This document shows positions 1 through 10,984 of a stretch of DNA of 64,000 nucleotides, one piece after another. Source of the stretch: Metallyticus violacea. Taxonomy: Eukaryota > Arthropoda > Insecta > Mantodea > Metallyticidae. Where the stretch lies: NCBI GenBank assembly GCA_030762175.1, contig CM060831.1:135840001-135904000 (forward strand), written 5' to 3'. The notes under the pieces are model-generated. The model saw only the letters and a program-made list of their open reading frames with translations, searched no databases and was not told the origin of the DNA. Numbering within the stretch: the first letter of the stretch is position 1; each line of letters opens with the position of its first letter. Position numbers and translations under genes: made by a program.

Positions 1-410
1 TATAGATTTTTTTGTATACTTTGTTTTCAATAAATAGTAAATGCGTAGTAAGCACAAAGGATGGAGATTTGGAGAAATGATTAAAAATCTTCCCCCATTG
101 GTACAATATTCTTCATTTATTTAAGTAATCATGCGGCCAATTTTTTCCTAATTGGGCGGAACATTTTTCATAGTAAAAGTGAGAAATTTATAACTAATGT
201 GTTCAACTATCCGAATCAAGAATCAAAGAACCAAGAGTAATTATGTTCCGTTGAGTTGTGCAAAAATACGAAGAGAGATGAGTAAGCAACGAGTATGCCA
301 TTAAGTTCAGTTTCAGGAATTATTAGTAGAGATCAGAAGAAGTGTGTGGAGCGAGGTGATCTATTTTATACACCTAGAAGGAATGGCCACGCTATCTTAA
401 ACAACTCCTA

Positions 411-719
411 TTGATGGGTGATTAGACGTAAATACATAATCTCGTAGACCCAAGATCGCGGGCCGAACCGGCCGATGGAATTAAATTATTATTATTATTA
501 TCATCATCATCATCATCATAATCGTCGTCGTCGTGATCACCATTTTATTTTTCCTCGCGCAAACATCCAAAATGCGAGTCCCTTGTCACACATTTACGGC
601 ACGTAAACGAACCTCAAGCCTGAAAGGAGGCGCCCTTGAGTAAAATTTATTGGCCTGAATTGAATGGGACGCTGATGACCTGAGATGTGAAAGAGCATCC
701 GTTAATAAATAAAATAACA
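411..719 (+). repeat. SINE family B copy in unit A
   Basis: A decayed tRNA-like head (cccaagatcgcgggccgaac, compare the B-box region of the 62115 copy) is followed by a family-specific body: tttacggcacgtaaacg, cctcaagcctgaaagg, gggacgctgatgacctgaga, and a tail aaataaaataac. An expanded ATT/ATC/GTC microsatellite sits inside it. The same body occurs at 20031 (minus), 33850 and 62115. Confidence 0.8.
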
Positions 720-839
720 AACCATGCACTATTTCCTATGCTCAGGAGGGAACAAAACCCCAACCAATTTTTCCACTACCGACACGAAAGCCTGATTCCC
801 ATTTCCAAGCAACTACTAAAAAACAAAAGGAAGGAAAAC

Positions 840-1191
840 GAAGGCAAGGAACCATTATGATAAATAAAGTATTCGCTGAGCATAGTCATGCCGCTCTACC
901 GTTGCGATTTAAATTCCATTGAATTGGTCTGGGCGAATGTCCACCAATGGGTTGCAAGTAGATGCACAACACTTAGAACACTTATGCCGGCAGGATCTGA
1001 AGAAATGGGCAGTTTGGAACGAAAAAGTGCATGCCACGAGCAACATGTACAGTTCTCATTAAAAGAATCTTGATTGAAAACAAGGGAGCTGGGAATAGCG
1101 GTAGTGGTGCCAGTGTGATAGGGGAAGGAAGTGAGGATTGGGGTCATATTGATGGAAACCTGCCTGAAATGGAAGGTTTGAGTGACGTTTA
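840..1191 (+). pseudogene. IS630/Tc1-like transposase C-terminal relic (unit A)
   Basis: The reading from 888 gives PLYRCDLNSIELVWANVHQW, which resembles the block around the last catalytic acid of IS630/Tc1/mariner transposases (a P-x-L-N-P-I-E-like motif). After about 975 the likely reading moves to another frame (WAVWNEKVHATSNMY) and then to a third, acidic tail ending at a stop at 1189. The multiple frameshifts make this a decayed 3' fragment, not a gene. Because it lies in both units, the insertion preceded amplification of the array. Confidence 0.65.
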
Positions 1192-1806
1192 ATTAAAGGA
1201 GGCAGTGTGTGTACTTTATATATGAGATAAACTTTTTATGCAAAGAAAAATTGAAGCCATTGAAATGTACAGAATGAATGTTGCGCATTGACGGCTGAGC
1301 TCAAAACATGGCGGCAGATATCGCTAAAGAGCGAACAGCATGCAACTGCTAAACACCGAATCCCCTCCGTGCCCATCTTTAAGTTGCAAGAGAGGAACGG
1401 TGCGAGAAACCGTTGACGAGTAACGTTTTCATTAACAAAATTCACGTGTGCAGAACTTTGTTGCCTCTATGATCAATTTTCATTGAAGCGGGTGGGGAAA
1501 CAAGGCCGCCAGAGTGTGCTAGCACAAACGGGGAAATTGCTAATAAATGGAAATGTTGTTCCGCTGTTTTAATGAATAATATGAGTGTCACAGCATTGGA
1601 AAAGAAGTGAGCGAATTAGTAGATGATGTGTGTACTGCCTCAAGGAAGCAATTTGTTGCAAAATATAGGTTAAGTTAGGTCAGTTAAATTAGTGCCACCG
1701 CATTTGTAGATGATAGTAACACAATGTTCACAACAAAATAAAAGTTGTGACGCCTGGAAGGACATCTATTCGATTGCATGACTTGCTGAGTTATGAAGAG
1801 ATTATT

Positions 1807-1968
1807 CCGGGACAGCGCGAACGCAGTCCCGACTACCAAAAATTACGCGCCCGAGTTACCCACATTTGGGGCAATCGCAGGGGTCAGCCCAACCGAAGTG
1901 CAATGGAAAGGCCTCAACCTGGGGGAACCGCCTTTATGATCACGGTAGCCCCTACGCCAGGTAAGTAT
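1807..1968 (-). ncRNA. U1 spliceosomal snRNA, unit A copy
   Basis: Read on the minus strand, the RNA begins AUACUUACCUGG, the conserved U1 5' end that pairs with 5' splice sites. It continues through stem-loop I, the AUUGCAC loop of stem-loop II, the Sm site (AAUUUUUGG, plus-strand ccaaaaatt near 1839) and a GC-rich 3' hairpin with a UUCG loop. The length of about 162 nt fits U1. The 5' end is fixed by the conserved start; the 3' end is inferred from hairpin closure and may be off by a few bases. One oddity is that loop I reads AUCAUAAAG where AUCACGAAG is usual. An A/T-rich stretch (1991-1998) lies 23-30 bases upstream of the start. Transcription runs away from U2. Confidence 0.92.
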
Positions 1969-3833
1969 GAAGAGCCGTCTCTACGGTCACTATTTAAATG
2001 CGCCTCGTTTCAACGAGCTCTGGACATATACTACGCAAAACATTCATCTTCTGCAATAAACCAACTCCCACTACTGTTTTGAAGTCTGTCAACCTTTCAT
2101 CATATGTTCGTTATGAAACTTTTTTTACCATTGTAACATACGCTACAATTCTTCGCATCGAAAAACAAGAAATATGTTGAAAATTAAATATACACGTGTC
2201 ATTGCCATCTATGCGAGGCAACTGGAAGTTGGTCAGCAGCTGCTATAGCAGTGCCATCTGTAGTGCTGAAGTAGCAGACACACTCTGTCGCAGTTTCCAG
2301 AAACGAAGTAGCAATGCGGTCTTTTTGGACCATACCAAGAGCCGTTTCGATGCCCTTACAAATCTTTGTAATAACAAAATGGGAATACTCTTTACTGTAC
2401 TTTACTTTTTACGCAGATAAACTTTGGACGTATCTGTTTAATATCAGAAAGGAAAAAAATTATGTTGGAAGAGGAAAACATCCCATTCTGCCATGTATGA
2501 GGATTCCAAATATGTGGTGCAGCGCTTTAAGTTTACGTTCCGTAACGTAACGTAATTGCGGATGAAAAATAAGCAGGCAAATTACTCTTATTGCCCCGAG
2601 AATTCAAGCAGTATCCAAAAGGCTGCACACAAACATGGGAAAAGGGTATATCCTATTCAGGATTTAATTCTTTTCGAGAGAGACACAACTGTAGATATTC
2701 AGCAAGATGCCGCAGGTTAAGCGTCAGAAATGAGGTAAGGTTATTTTAAAACCTTACGAAGTTATTTGCTGCTTCAGGAAGGCGAATAAGATGACAGGCC
2801 TGACTAATTTTGAAAGTACATGCCTAATTGAGCCATACTCAAGGGGAAGAAATTAAATGCTTACATTCTACCACAGGTGGTAATATGTATGTATACTCCA
2901 AAGCTTCCAATCTTGTTTGTCTCTTCCATTATGTGGCCCAGACTAAAGCGGGGTATATCTATGTGGTCAACTAAAGTAATCAAGGAAGCAGTAATAGATA
3001 AAATTGAGGAAATGAAGTTTGGAATGAAAGCGAATATTATTTACAATAAAATTAACGAGGAACGTAAGACCAAACCTATGGAGGCAAAATTAATGCATTA
3101 AAAATTATACAACGAAAATTTAGGGAAGACGCATTATTCTGCGCCTATTTAAGAGTTAGCGATATGCGGGGAGTCCCTGAGGGGGTGTAAGCTGAACTTC
3201 AGCATCAACAAGCACATGCACAGAATACGTAGGCACGCCCACTTATAGATGAAATGAAGATAAAAACTGAAATGGAAGGTGAATTCGTGGCACCAATTCG
3301 AATTCGAAACACCAGTTAGAAATGATGTGTAAACTGGTCCGATGTTAAATACAATGTAATGTTAGTATTCCCATTATACGAAGCAATGGTCAAAGGAGAT
3401 ACTAAAATCAGTTGCAGGTACAGCAGAGAAAGCCGTTATATCATCTTTGTGTGTATTGCTTTGAACTTGGCGGTGGAGAGCAGTGACCGGCACTGCTGGC
3501 TTGATATAGAGAAGCCATAGTGTTGTCAGAGTCCGTTATGTAGCGCTGATGCAGCCAAATACGTATTAATTTGGTAGGAAGTAAGTTTTCAGAGATGGCG
3601 GTAAGGTAGAGTTTCAGCATTATTGATAGAAAATTGGCGTTTTTAATGCTTTTCTGTAAGAAGTGCAGATAGTTCCGTATTCATTCCATTTGGGATTTGT
3701 GTTTCGTTTGTATTTCGAAAGCAAATAGCGATATATTAAGTTGTCTGAGAATGTCGACCCTTATGATTTCTTGATTAGGAGAACGAAAAGGTTTTGTAAT
3801 ATGAATAAATTCCGTGTAACGGTACTGATGAGT

Positions 3834-4022
3834 ATCGCTTCTCGGCCTTTTGGCTAAGATCAAAGTGTAGTATCTGTTCTTATCAGCTTAATATCTGATA
3901 CGTCCTCCATTGGGGGACCAGAATATTAAACTGATTTTTGGAAAATGACGGAGTGCTAGGGGCTTGCTCCACCTCTGTCACGGGTTGGCCTGGCATTGCA
4001 GTACCGCCAGGATCGGCCCACC
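3834..4022 (+). ncRNA. U2 spliceosomal snRNA, unit A copy
   Basis: The RNA begins AUCGCUUCUCGGCC and is about 189 nt long, as expected for U2. The branch-point recognition region GUGUAGUAUC is intact and carries the extra A (AUCAAAGUG) that I recall in insect U2 compared with vertebrates. The stem-loop IIa region, the Sm-site region (GAUUUUUGG) and stem-loop IV (UGGCAUUGCAGUACCGCCA), the binding site for U2A'/U2B'', are all readable without disruption. U2 base-pairs with the intron branch site in the spliceosome. Upstream, an A/T-rich stretch (3804-3810) lies at about -30 to -24; I could not recognise a PSE with confidence. Confidence 0.95.
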
Positions 4023-4212
4023 TAATCTAATCAAACAAAGTTCTTAGCTTACAGTCAACCTTAATAGCGCGTGGATGGCACGTGCTAGCGCATGTGGCTG
4101 TGCTTTAACACTGTATTGCTTACTTGTGTTGCGTGAACGAACTGTGTTCTCTGTTCGACCGTCTAGGCCGAAGCGCTTTTGGTACACACACTTGCCACGT
4201 TAGACCTATCTA

Positions 4213-4362
4213 TGTATTTTTTCGGGCGTAAGTATGGCTCTTCATTCGGAAGGAGAGTAAAGCCGTCCATTGTTACGGCACGTAAAAGAAGCCTCCGAGC
4301 AAAACTTATCACTCATTCATCAGAGATGTCACAGAGCTCCGTAAATAAACCAAATAATATTA
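4213..4362 (+). repeat. SINE family B 3' fragment in unit A
   Basis: The block gggcgtaagtatggct, then ttcggaaggagagtaaagcc, then acggcacgtaaaagaagcct, ending gtaaataaaccaaataat, matches the 3' two thirds of SINE B. The tRNA head is missing. It begins about 190 bases after the U2 gene. Confidence 0.75.
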
Positions 4363-5035
4363 ACTTTTGCGCCAATGATTTGAGCGCTTCCTCTCCACTT
4401 TCATGCAAAAATTGGATTAGAATGATGTGATAAATAGCACAAATTTAACACACCATTTACAAGGATACGAGGATTTTGTTTTATTTCTGCTCACATCTAA
4501 GGACACCGATTTTCGTTTGTGCTGTCTCTCTAAGTTCTCTACAACATAACTGAGGTGCACAATTAACAAAAAAATGTTTCATTGCACAAACACACAAACA
4601 GAACAAAGTTTAATATTTCAACAGTTACATATGCAGTATATGTTAACGGAAGTGACACGTGCCCGACTTTAGGTTTAAAGGAGAGACACGGGAATTCAGT
4701 GTTGCCAACTCTATTCGAGCGAAAGTAAATAGACGGGTTCCGAAAATAGAAGAAGGAAGTAGGGTTTAGAACTATAACTTGGTAGTTTAAACATTGCGTT
4801 ACAACATAATAATTTACTTGATAGACGGAATTGCGATGCACTTACGTTGTGTGATGTGAGTTCAACTAAGAGGTCCTGCATTGTGTTCAGTGAGCGACTC
4901 GTTATTGCACACTGTGATATCCATTCATTTACTCGCGCTACTTTCATCATGAAGCAAACAAAGAGGAGGGTTAAAAGTAACCTCCGCTCTGTTTGACTGG
5001 ATACCTGCCGTACGGCCCTGCGCACATACTGTATG

Positions 5036-5118
<83 letters not shown>

Positions 5119-5127
5119 GGTGGTGGT
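5036..5127. repeat. GTA/GTG microsatellite
   Basis: An uninterrupted run of about 25 GTA triplets is flanked by GGT triplets. It produces artificial serine, threonine and leucine runs in translation, which are not genes. Confidence 0.97.
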
Positions 5128-5334
5128 AGTGTTAGTGTTAGTGTTAGTGGCACAAGCTTTTTGAGTGAAGTCTATGTTATTGAATTTCATTATCGATATG
5201 ATCAATAGTCAACATTCCTTTCAGCATTAATTCAAACAATTCCGCTTAAAAAAATAGATGCCATTGTAGTAAATTTCTGAGTGCGTGTGCACAAGCCACA
5301 ATTCCTATACAGCTCCTCACGTGTGGTGAATGAA

Positions 5335-5606
5335 TAGTGTTTAACGCCCGTTTTTTGCTACAGAGGCACCACAGGCGATGGACACTGATGATACATGAGA
5401 TGAAATGAAATATTGGGAAATGATTTTATCTTTAAGGAAGGAATCGTTCCAGCCCTAAGTTTAGGGTACATCCCCGGCATTTGCCATTTATGAGGACTGA
5501 GGAAAACCTGGAAGAAACCTCAGTCAGGGAGGATGGTCTAGGCGGGCTTCGAACCCCAGACCTCCCGCTCACGAGTCCGCGCCTTAACGACCTCCCGTGG
5601 CGGTCC
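5335..5606 (-). repeat. SINE family A, tRNA-derived
   Basis: On the minus strand the head reads gggaggtcgttaaggcg (A-box-like) and ggggttcgaagcccg (B box). The body contains ccctgactgaggtttcttcc, aggttttcctcagtcc and a 3' end ggcgttaaacactattc. Related copies lie at 21829 (plus) and 57868 (minus), with a 3' fragment at 33500. This copy is in the part of unit A that unit B lacks. Confidence 0.85.
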
Positions 5607-5699
5607 TCACGTATGGTGAAACCGCCTCGGCGATAAGCGTCTTGCTTTTTCAGGCTCTTTCAGGAAACACATCATTTTTGAGATTCCAATATAACCTCC

Positions 5700-5846
5700 C
5701 ACCTCAAATCAAATGGTCCAATTTTGCTGGTTAACGAACTCGACGAATCGTTTGTTAATTATTCGTTTTTTTTCCCCCCAGTTTCGTTTATGGCGGGGGG
5801 GGGGATGCTACCATTAGATCGTTAACGGGCACACACACACAAACAT
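5700..5846 (-). repeat. Edge piece of dispersed minisatellite family D
   Basis: Read on the minus strand, the block after the GT run, including gttaaccagcaaaattggac, matches the segment at 58600-58660. It holds poly-T/C and poly-G tracts and ends in a CA repeat at the junction of the two snRNA units. Confidence 0.6.
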
Positions 5847-6257
5847 TTATAGATTTTTTTGTATACTTTGTTTTCAATAAATAGTAAATGCGTAGTAAGC
5901 ACAAAGGATGGAGATTTGGAGAAATGATTAAAAATCTTCCCCCATTGGTACAATATTCTTCATTTATTTAAGTAATCATGCGGCCAATTTTTTCCTAATT
6001 GGGCGGAACATTTTTCATAGTAAAAGTGAGAAATTTATAACTAATGTGTTCAACTATCCGAATCAAGAATCAAAGAACCAAGAGTAATTATGTTCCGTTG
6101 AGTTGTGCAAAAATACGAAGAGAGATGAGTAAGCAACGAGTATGCCATTAAGTTCAGTTTCAGGAATTATTAGTAGAGATCAGAAGAAGTGTGTGGAGCG
6201 AGGTGATCTATTTTATACACCTAGAAGGAATGGCCACGCTATCTTAAACAACTCCTA

Positions 6258-6575
6258 TTGATGGGTGATTAGACGTAAATACATAATCTCGTAGACCCAA
6301 GATCGCGGGCCGAACCGGCCGATGGAATTAAATTATTATTATTATTATCATCATCATCATCATCATCATCATCATAATCGTCGTCGTCGTGATCACCATT
6401 TTATTTTTCCTCGCGCAAACATCCAAAATGCGAGTCCCTTGTCACACATTTACGGCACGTAAACGAACCTCAAGCCTGAAAGGAGGCGCCCTTGAGTAAA
6501 ATTTATTGGCCTGAATTGAATGGGACGCTGATGACCTGAGATGTGAAAGAGCATCCGTTAATAAATAAAATAACA
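6258..6575 (+). repeat. SINE family B copy in unit B
   Basis: Unit B counterpart of 411-719, with nine extra bases (three ATC triplets) in the internal microsatellite. Confidence 0.8.
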
Positions 6576-6695
6576 AACCATGCACTATTTCCTATGCTCA
6601 GGAGGGAACAAAACCCCAACCAATTTTTCCACTACCGACACGAAAGCCTGATTCCCATTTCCAAGCAACTACTAAAAAACAAAAGGAAGGAAAAC

Positions 6696-7047
6696 GAAGG
6701 CAAGGAACCATTATGATAAATAAAGTATTCGCTGAGCATAGTCATGCCGCTCTACCGTTGCGATTTAAATTCCATTGAATTGGTCTGGGCGAATGTCCAC
6801 CAATGGGTTGCAAGTAGATGCACAACACTTAGAACACTTATGCCGGCAGGATCTGAAGAAATGGGCAGTTTGGAACGAAAAAGTGCATGCCACGAGCAAC
6901 ATGTACAGTTCTCATTAAAAGAATCTTGATTGAAAACAAGGGAGCTGGGAATAGCGGTAGTGGTGCCAGTGTGATAGGGGAAGGAAGTGAGGATTGGGGT
7001 CATATTGATGGAAACCTGCCTGAAATGGAAGGTTTGAGTGACGTTTA
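6696..7047 (+). pseudogene. IS630/Tc1-like transposase C-terminal relic (unit B)
   Basis: This is the unit B counterpart of the relic at 840-1191, with the same motif and the same frameshifts. Confidence 0.65.
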
Positions 7048-7662
7048 ATTAAAGGAGGCAGTGTGTGTACTTTATATATGAGATAAACTTTTTATGCAAA
7101 GAAAAATTGAAGCCATTGAAATGTACAGAATGAATGTTGCGCATTGACGGCTGAGCTCAAAACATGGCGGCAGATATCGCTAAAGAGCGAACAGCATGCA
7201 ACTGCTAAACACCGAATCCCCTCCGTGCCCATCTTTAAGTTGCAAGAGAGGAACGGTGCGAGAAACCGTTGACGAGTAACGTTTTCATTAACAAAATTCA
7301 CGTGTGCAGAACTTTGTTGCCTCTATGATCAATTTTCATTGAAGCGGGTGGGGAAACAAGGCCGCCAGAGTGTGCTAGCACAAACGGGGAAATTGCTAAT
7401 AAATGGAAATGTTGTTCCGCTGTTTTAATGAATAATATGAGTGTCACAGCATTGGAAAAGAAGTGAGCGAATTAGTAGATGATGTGTGTACTGCCTCAAG
7501 GAAGCAATTTGTTGCAAAATATAGGTTAAGTTAGGTCAGTTAAATTAGTGCCACCGCATTTGTAGATGATAGTAACACAATGTTCACAACAAAATAAAAG
7601 TTGTGACGCCTGGAAGGACATCTATTCGATTGCATGACTTGCTGAGTTATGAAGAGATTATT

Positions 7663-7824
7663 CCGGGACAGCGCGAACGCAGTCCCGACTACCAAAAATT
7701 ACGCGCCCGAGTTACCCACATTTGGGGCAATCGCAGGGGTCAGCCCAACCGAAGTGCAATGGAAAGGCCTCAACCTGGGGGAACCGCCTTTATGATCACG
7801 GTAGCCCCTACGCCAGGTAAGTAT
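7663..7824 (-). ncRNA. U1 spliceosomal snRNA, unit B copy
   Basis: This copy has the same transcribed sequence as the unit A copy, including the altered loop I. The only nearby difference I found is at 7827 (g, where unit A has a at 1971), three bases upstream of the inferred 5' end and so outside the RNA. Confidence 0.92.
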
Positions 7825-9689
7825 GAGGAGCCGTCTCTACGGTCACTATTTAAATGCGCCTCGTTTCAACGAGCTCTGGACATATACTACGCAAAACATT
7901 CATCTTCTGCAATAAACCAACTCCCACTACTGTTTTGAAGTCTGTCAACCTTTCATCATATGTTCGTTATGAAACTTTTTTTACCATTGTAACATACGCT
8001 ACAATTCTTCGCATCGAAAAACAAGAAATATGTTGAAAATTAAATATACACGTGTCATTGCCATCTATGCGAGGCAACTGGAAGTTGGTCAGCAGCTGCT
8101 ATAGCAGTGCCATCTGTAGTGCTGAAGTAGCAGACACACTCTGTCGCAGTTTCCAGAAACGAAGTAGCAATGCGGTCTTTTTGGACCATACCAAGAGCCG
8201 TTTCGATGCCCTTACAAATCTTTGTAATAACAAAATGGGAATACTCTTTACTGTACTTTACTTTTTACGCAGATAAACTTTGGACGTATCTGTTTAATAT
8301 CAGAAAGGAAAAAAATTATGTTGGAAGAGGAAAACATCCCATTCTGCCATGTATGAGGATTCCAAATATGTGGTGCAGCGCTTTAAGTTTACGTTCCGTA
8401 ACGTAACGTAATTGCGGATGAAAAATAAGCAGGCAAATTACTCTTATTGCCCCGAGAATTCAAGCAGTATCCAAAAGGCTGCACACAAACATGGGAAAAG
8501 GGTATATCCTATTCAGGATTTAATTCTTTTCGAGAGAGACACAACTGTAGATATTCAGCAAGATGCCGCAGGTTAAGCGTCAGAAATGAGGTAAGGTTAT
8601 TTTAAAACCTTACGAAGTTATTTGCTGCTTCAGGAAGGCGAATAAGATGACAGGCCTGACTAATTTTGAAAGTACATGCCTAATTGAGCCATACTCAAGG
8701 GGAAGAAATTAAATGCTTACATTCTACCACAGGTGGTAATATGTATGTATACTCCAAAGCTTCCAATCTTGTTTGTCTCTTCCATTATGTGGCCCAGACT
8801 AAAGCGGGGTATATCTATGTGGTCAACTAAAGTAATCAAGGAAGCAGTAATAGATAAAATTGAGGAAATGAAGTTTGGAATGAAAGCGAATATTATTTAC
8901 AATAAAATTAACGAGGAACGTAAGACCAAACCTATGGAGGCAAAATTAATGCATTAAAAATTATACAACGAAAATTTAGGGAAGACGCATTATTCTGCGC
9001 CTATTTAAGAGTTAGCGATATGCGGGGAGTCCCTGAGGGGGTGTAAGCTGAACTTCAGCATCAACAAGCACATGCACAGAATACGTAGGCACGCCCACTT
9101 ATAGATGAAATGAAGATAAAAACTGAAATGGAAGGTGAATTCGTGGCACCAATTCGAATTCGAAACACCAGTTAGAAATGATGTGTAAACTGGTCCGATG
9201 TTAAATACAATGTAATGTTAGTATTCCCATTATACGAAGCAATGGTCAAAGGAGATACTAAAATCAGTTGCAGGTACAGCAGAGAAAGCCGTTATATCAT
9301 CTTTGTGTGTATTGCTTTGAACTTGGCGGTGGAGAGCAGTGACCGGCACTGCTGGCTTGATATAGAGAAGCCATAGTGTTGTCAGAGTCCGTTATGTAGC
9401 GCTGATGCAGCCAAATACGTATTAATTTGGTAGGAAGTAAGTTTTCAGAGATGGCGGTAAGGTAGAGTTTCAGCATTATTGATAGAAAATTGGCGTTTTT
9501 AATGCTTTTCTGTAAGAAGTGCAGATAGTTCCGTATTCATTCCATTTGGGATTTGTGTTTCGTTTGTATTTCGAAAGCAAATAGCGATATATTAAGTTGT
9601 CTGAGAATGTCGACCCTTATGATTTCTTGATTAGGAGAACGAAAAGGTTTTGTAATATGAATAAATTCCGTGTAACGGTACTGATGAGT

Positions 9690-9878
9690 ATCGCTTCTCG
9701 GCCTTTTGGCTAAGATCAAAGTGTAGTATCTGTTCTTATCAGCTTAATATCTGATACGTCCTCCATTGGGGGACCAGAATATTAAACTGATTTTTGGAAA
9801 ATGACGGAGTGCTAGGGGCTTGCTCCACCTCTGTCACGGGTTGGCCTGGCATTGCAGTACCGCCAGGATCGGCCCACC
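9690..9878 (+). ncRNA. U2 spliceosomal snRNA, unit B copy
   Basis: I found no difference from the unit A copy within the RNA. Its 3' flank differs: a 52-bp segment starting two bases after the inferred 3' end is present twice (9881-9932 and 9933-9984), and this could alter 3'-end formation. Confidence 0.95.
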
Positions 9879-9880
9879 TA

Positions 9881-9984
9881 ATCTAATCAAACAAAGTTCT
9901 TAGCTTACAGTCAACCTTAATAGCGCGTGGATATCTAATCTAACAAAGTTCTTAGCTTACAGTCAACCTTAATAGCGCGTGGAT
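9881..9984. repeat. 52-bp tandem duplication directly downstream of U2
   Basis: Two copies of a 52-bp segment (9881-9932 and 9933-9984) differ by one base visible near the start. Unit A has a single copy (4025-4076). The segment includes acaaagttcttagcttacag, immediately 3' of the snRNA. Confidence 0.9.
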
Positions 9985-10120
9985 GGCACGTGCTAGCGCA
10001 TGTGGCTGTGCTTTAACACTGTATTGCTTACTTGTGTTGCGTGAACGAACTGTGTTCTCTGTTCGACCGTCTAGGCCGAAGCGCTTTTGGTACACACACT
10101 TGCCACGTTAGACCTATCTA

Positions 10121-10270
10121 TGTATTTTTTCGGGCGTAAGTATGGCTCTTCATTCGGAAGGAGAGTAAAGCCGTCCATTGTTACGGCACGTAAAAGAAGC
10201 CTCCGAGCAAAACTTATCACTCATTCATCAGAGATGTCACAGAGCTCCGTAAATAAACCAAATAATATTA
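10121..10270 (+). repeat. SINE family B 3' fragment in unit B
   Basis: Unit B counterpart of 4213-4362. Confidence 0.75.
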
Positions 10271-10537
10271 ACTTTTGCGCCAATGATTTGAGCGCTTCCT
10301 CTCCACTTTCATGCAAAAATTGGATTAGAATGATGTGATAAATAGCACAAATTTAACACACCATTTACAAGGATACGAGGATTTTGTTTTATTTCTGCTC
10401 ACATCTAAGGACACCGATTTTCGTTTGTGCTGTCTCTCTAAGTTCTCTACAACATAACTGAGGTGCACAATTAACAAAAAAATGTTTCATTGCACAAATA
10501 CAGAATCAGAATAAAGCTTAATATTTAAACAGTTACA

Positions 10538-10980
10538 GGTGTACATAATGGTTATCCCTGTGTATGAGTTATTGCATTTAAAAAAAAAAAAAAAGTAAAA
10601 AGTTTTGTCACCTTATGAAAATTCTAAAATGCTGTGGGAATGAACTGTCTCTAAATCCTGCATAGTGCCAGTAATACACTTTCGATGTTGATGTCATTCC
10701 CCTCAAATATGTAAATAGATTTTCTGTACCGCAATTTACAGATCTAAAGCCTAAAGCATTGAAAATAAATTACAATGTTGCAAAGTTTCAGTGTGCAATG
10801 CTCCCCTCCCTGTCCTCTGGTTACAAAAGTTTTAAAATGTGCTGTGCAACTTGCTGCTATCTCAACATCTGAAAACTTGACCGTAGTGCATTTGATTTAT
10901 TGGTTTGTGTGCACAAATTAAGCAATCTTCTTATACGTTAAATAAAATGCCAAAGTACGTGTTCATCAAGTTGTTAGCCC
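10538..10980. other. Unannotated AT-rich flank of the snRNA array
   Basis: This is the first sequence outside the array. It holds an A(15) run near 10,580 and no recognisable gene or repeat. CpG becomes rare from here on. Confidence 0.5.
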
Positions 10981-10984
10981 TCTT

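Larger units (their letters stand above)
1..5847. repeat. Tandem snRNA repeat unit A (about 5.85 kb)
   Basis: The sequence from base 1 recurs from base 5848, so this is one complete period of a tandem array that continues to the left of the window. The unit contains U1 (minus, 1807-1968) and U2 (plus, 3834-4022), an IS630/Tc1-like transposase relic (840-1191), SINE B pieces (411-719, 4213-4362), a SINE A copy (5335-5606) and a GTA microsatellite (5036-5127). The remaining parts (1-410, 1192-1806, 2100-3770, 4363-5035, 5128-5334) are spacer in which I recognise no gene. CpG is common here, unlike most of the sequence after 10.5 kb. Confidence 0.93.
5848..10500. repeat. Tandem snRNA repeat unit B, partial, at the array edge
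   Basis: This is a near-identical second period. The coordinate offset is 5847 at the start, 5856 after three extra ATC triplets near 6365, and 5908 after a 52-bp duplication near 9933. Identity ends just after 10,495. A further stretch of about 40 bases (to about 10,537) is only similar to 4591-4630, and then all similarity stops. The last 1.2 kb of unit A has no counterpart, so this is the boundary of the array. Confidence 0.93.

Noticed and set aside
1747..2082. 111-codon open frame in the snRNA unit (and its twin at 7603-7938)
   Set aside because: It is antisense to the U1 snRNA gene; its apparent splice-donor-like CAGGTAAGTAT is the complement of the U1 5' end.
2877..3101. 74-codon frame in the snRNA unit with a Lys/Glu-rich end
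   Set aside because: No recognisable domain and no transcript evidence; present in both units only because the whole unit is duplicated.
3773..3793. PSE promoter element for U2
   Set aside because: The position (-61 to -41) is right, but I could not find a convincing shared motif with the U1 upstream region by eye.
4711..5205. 164-codon frame with long Thr, Leu or Ser runs on both strands
   Set aside because: Produced by the GTA microsatellite at 5036-5127.
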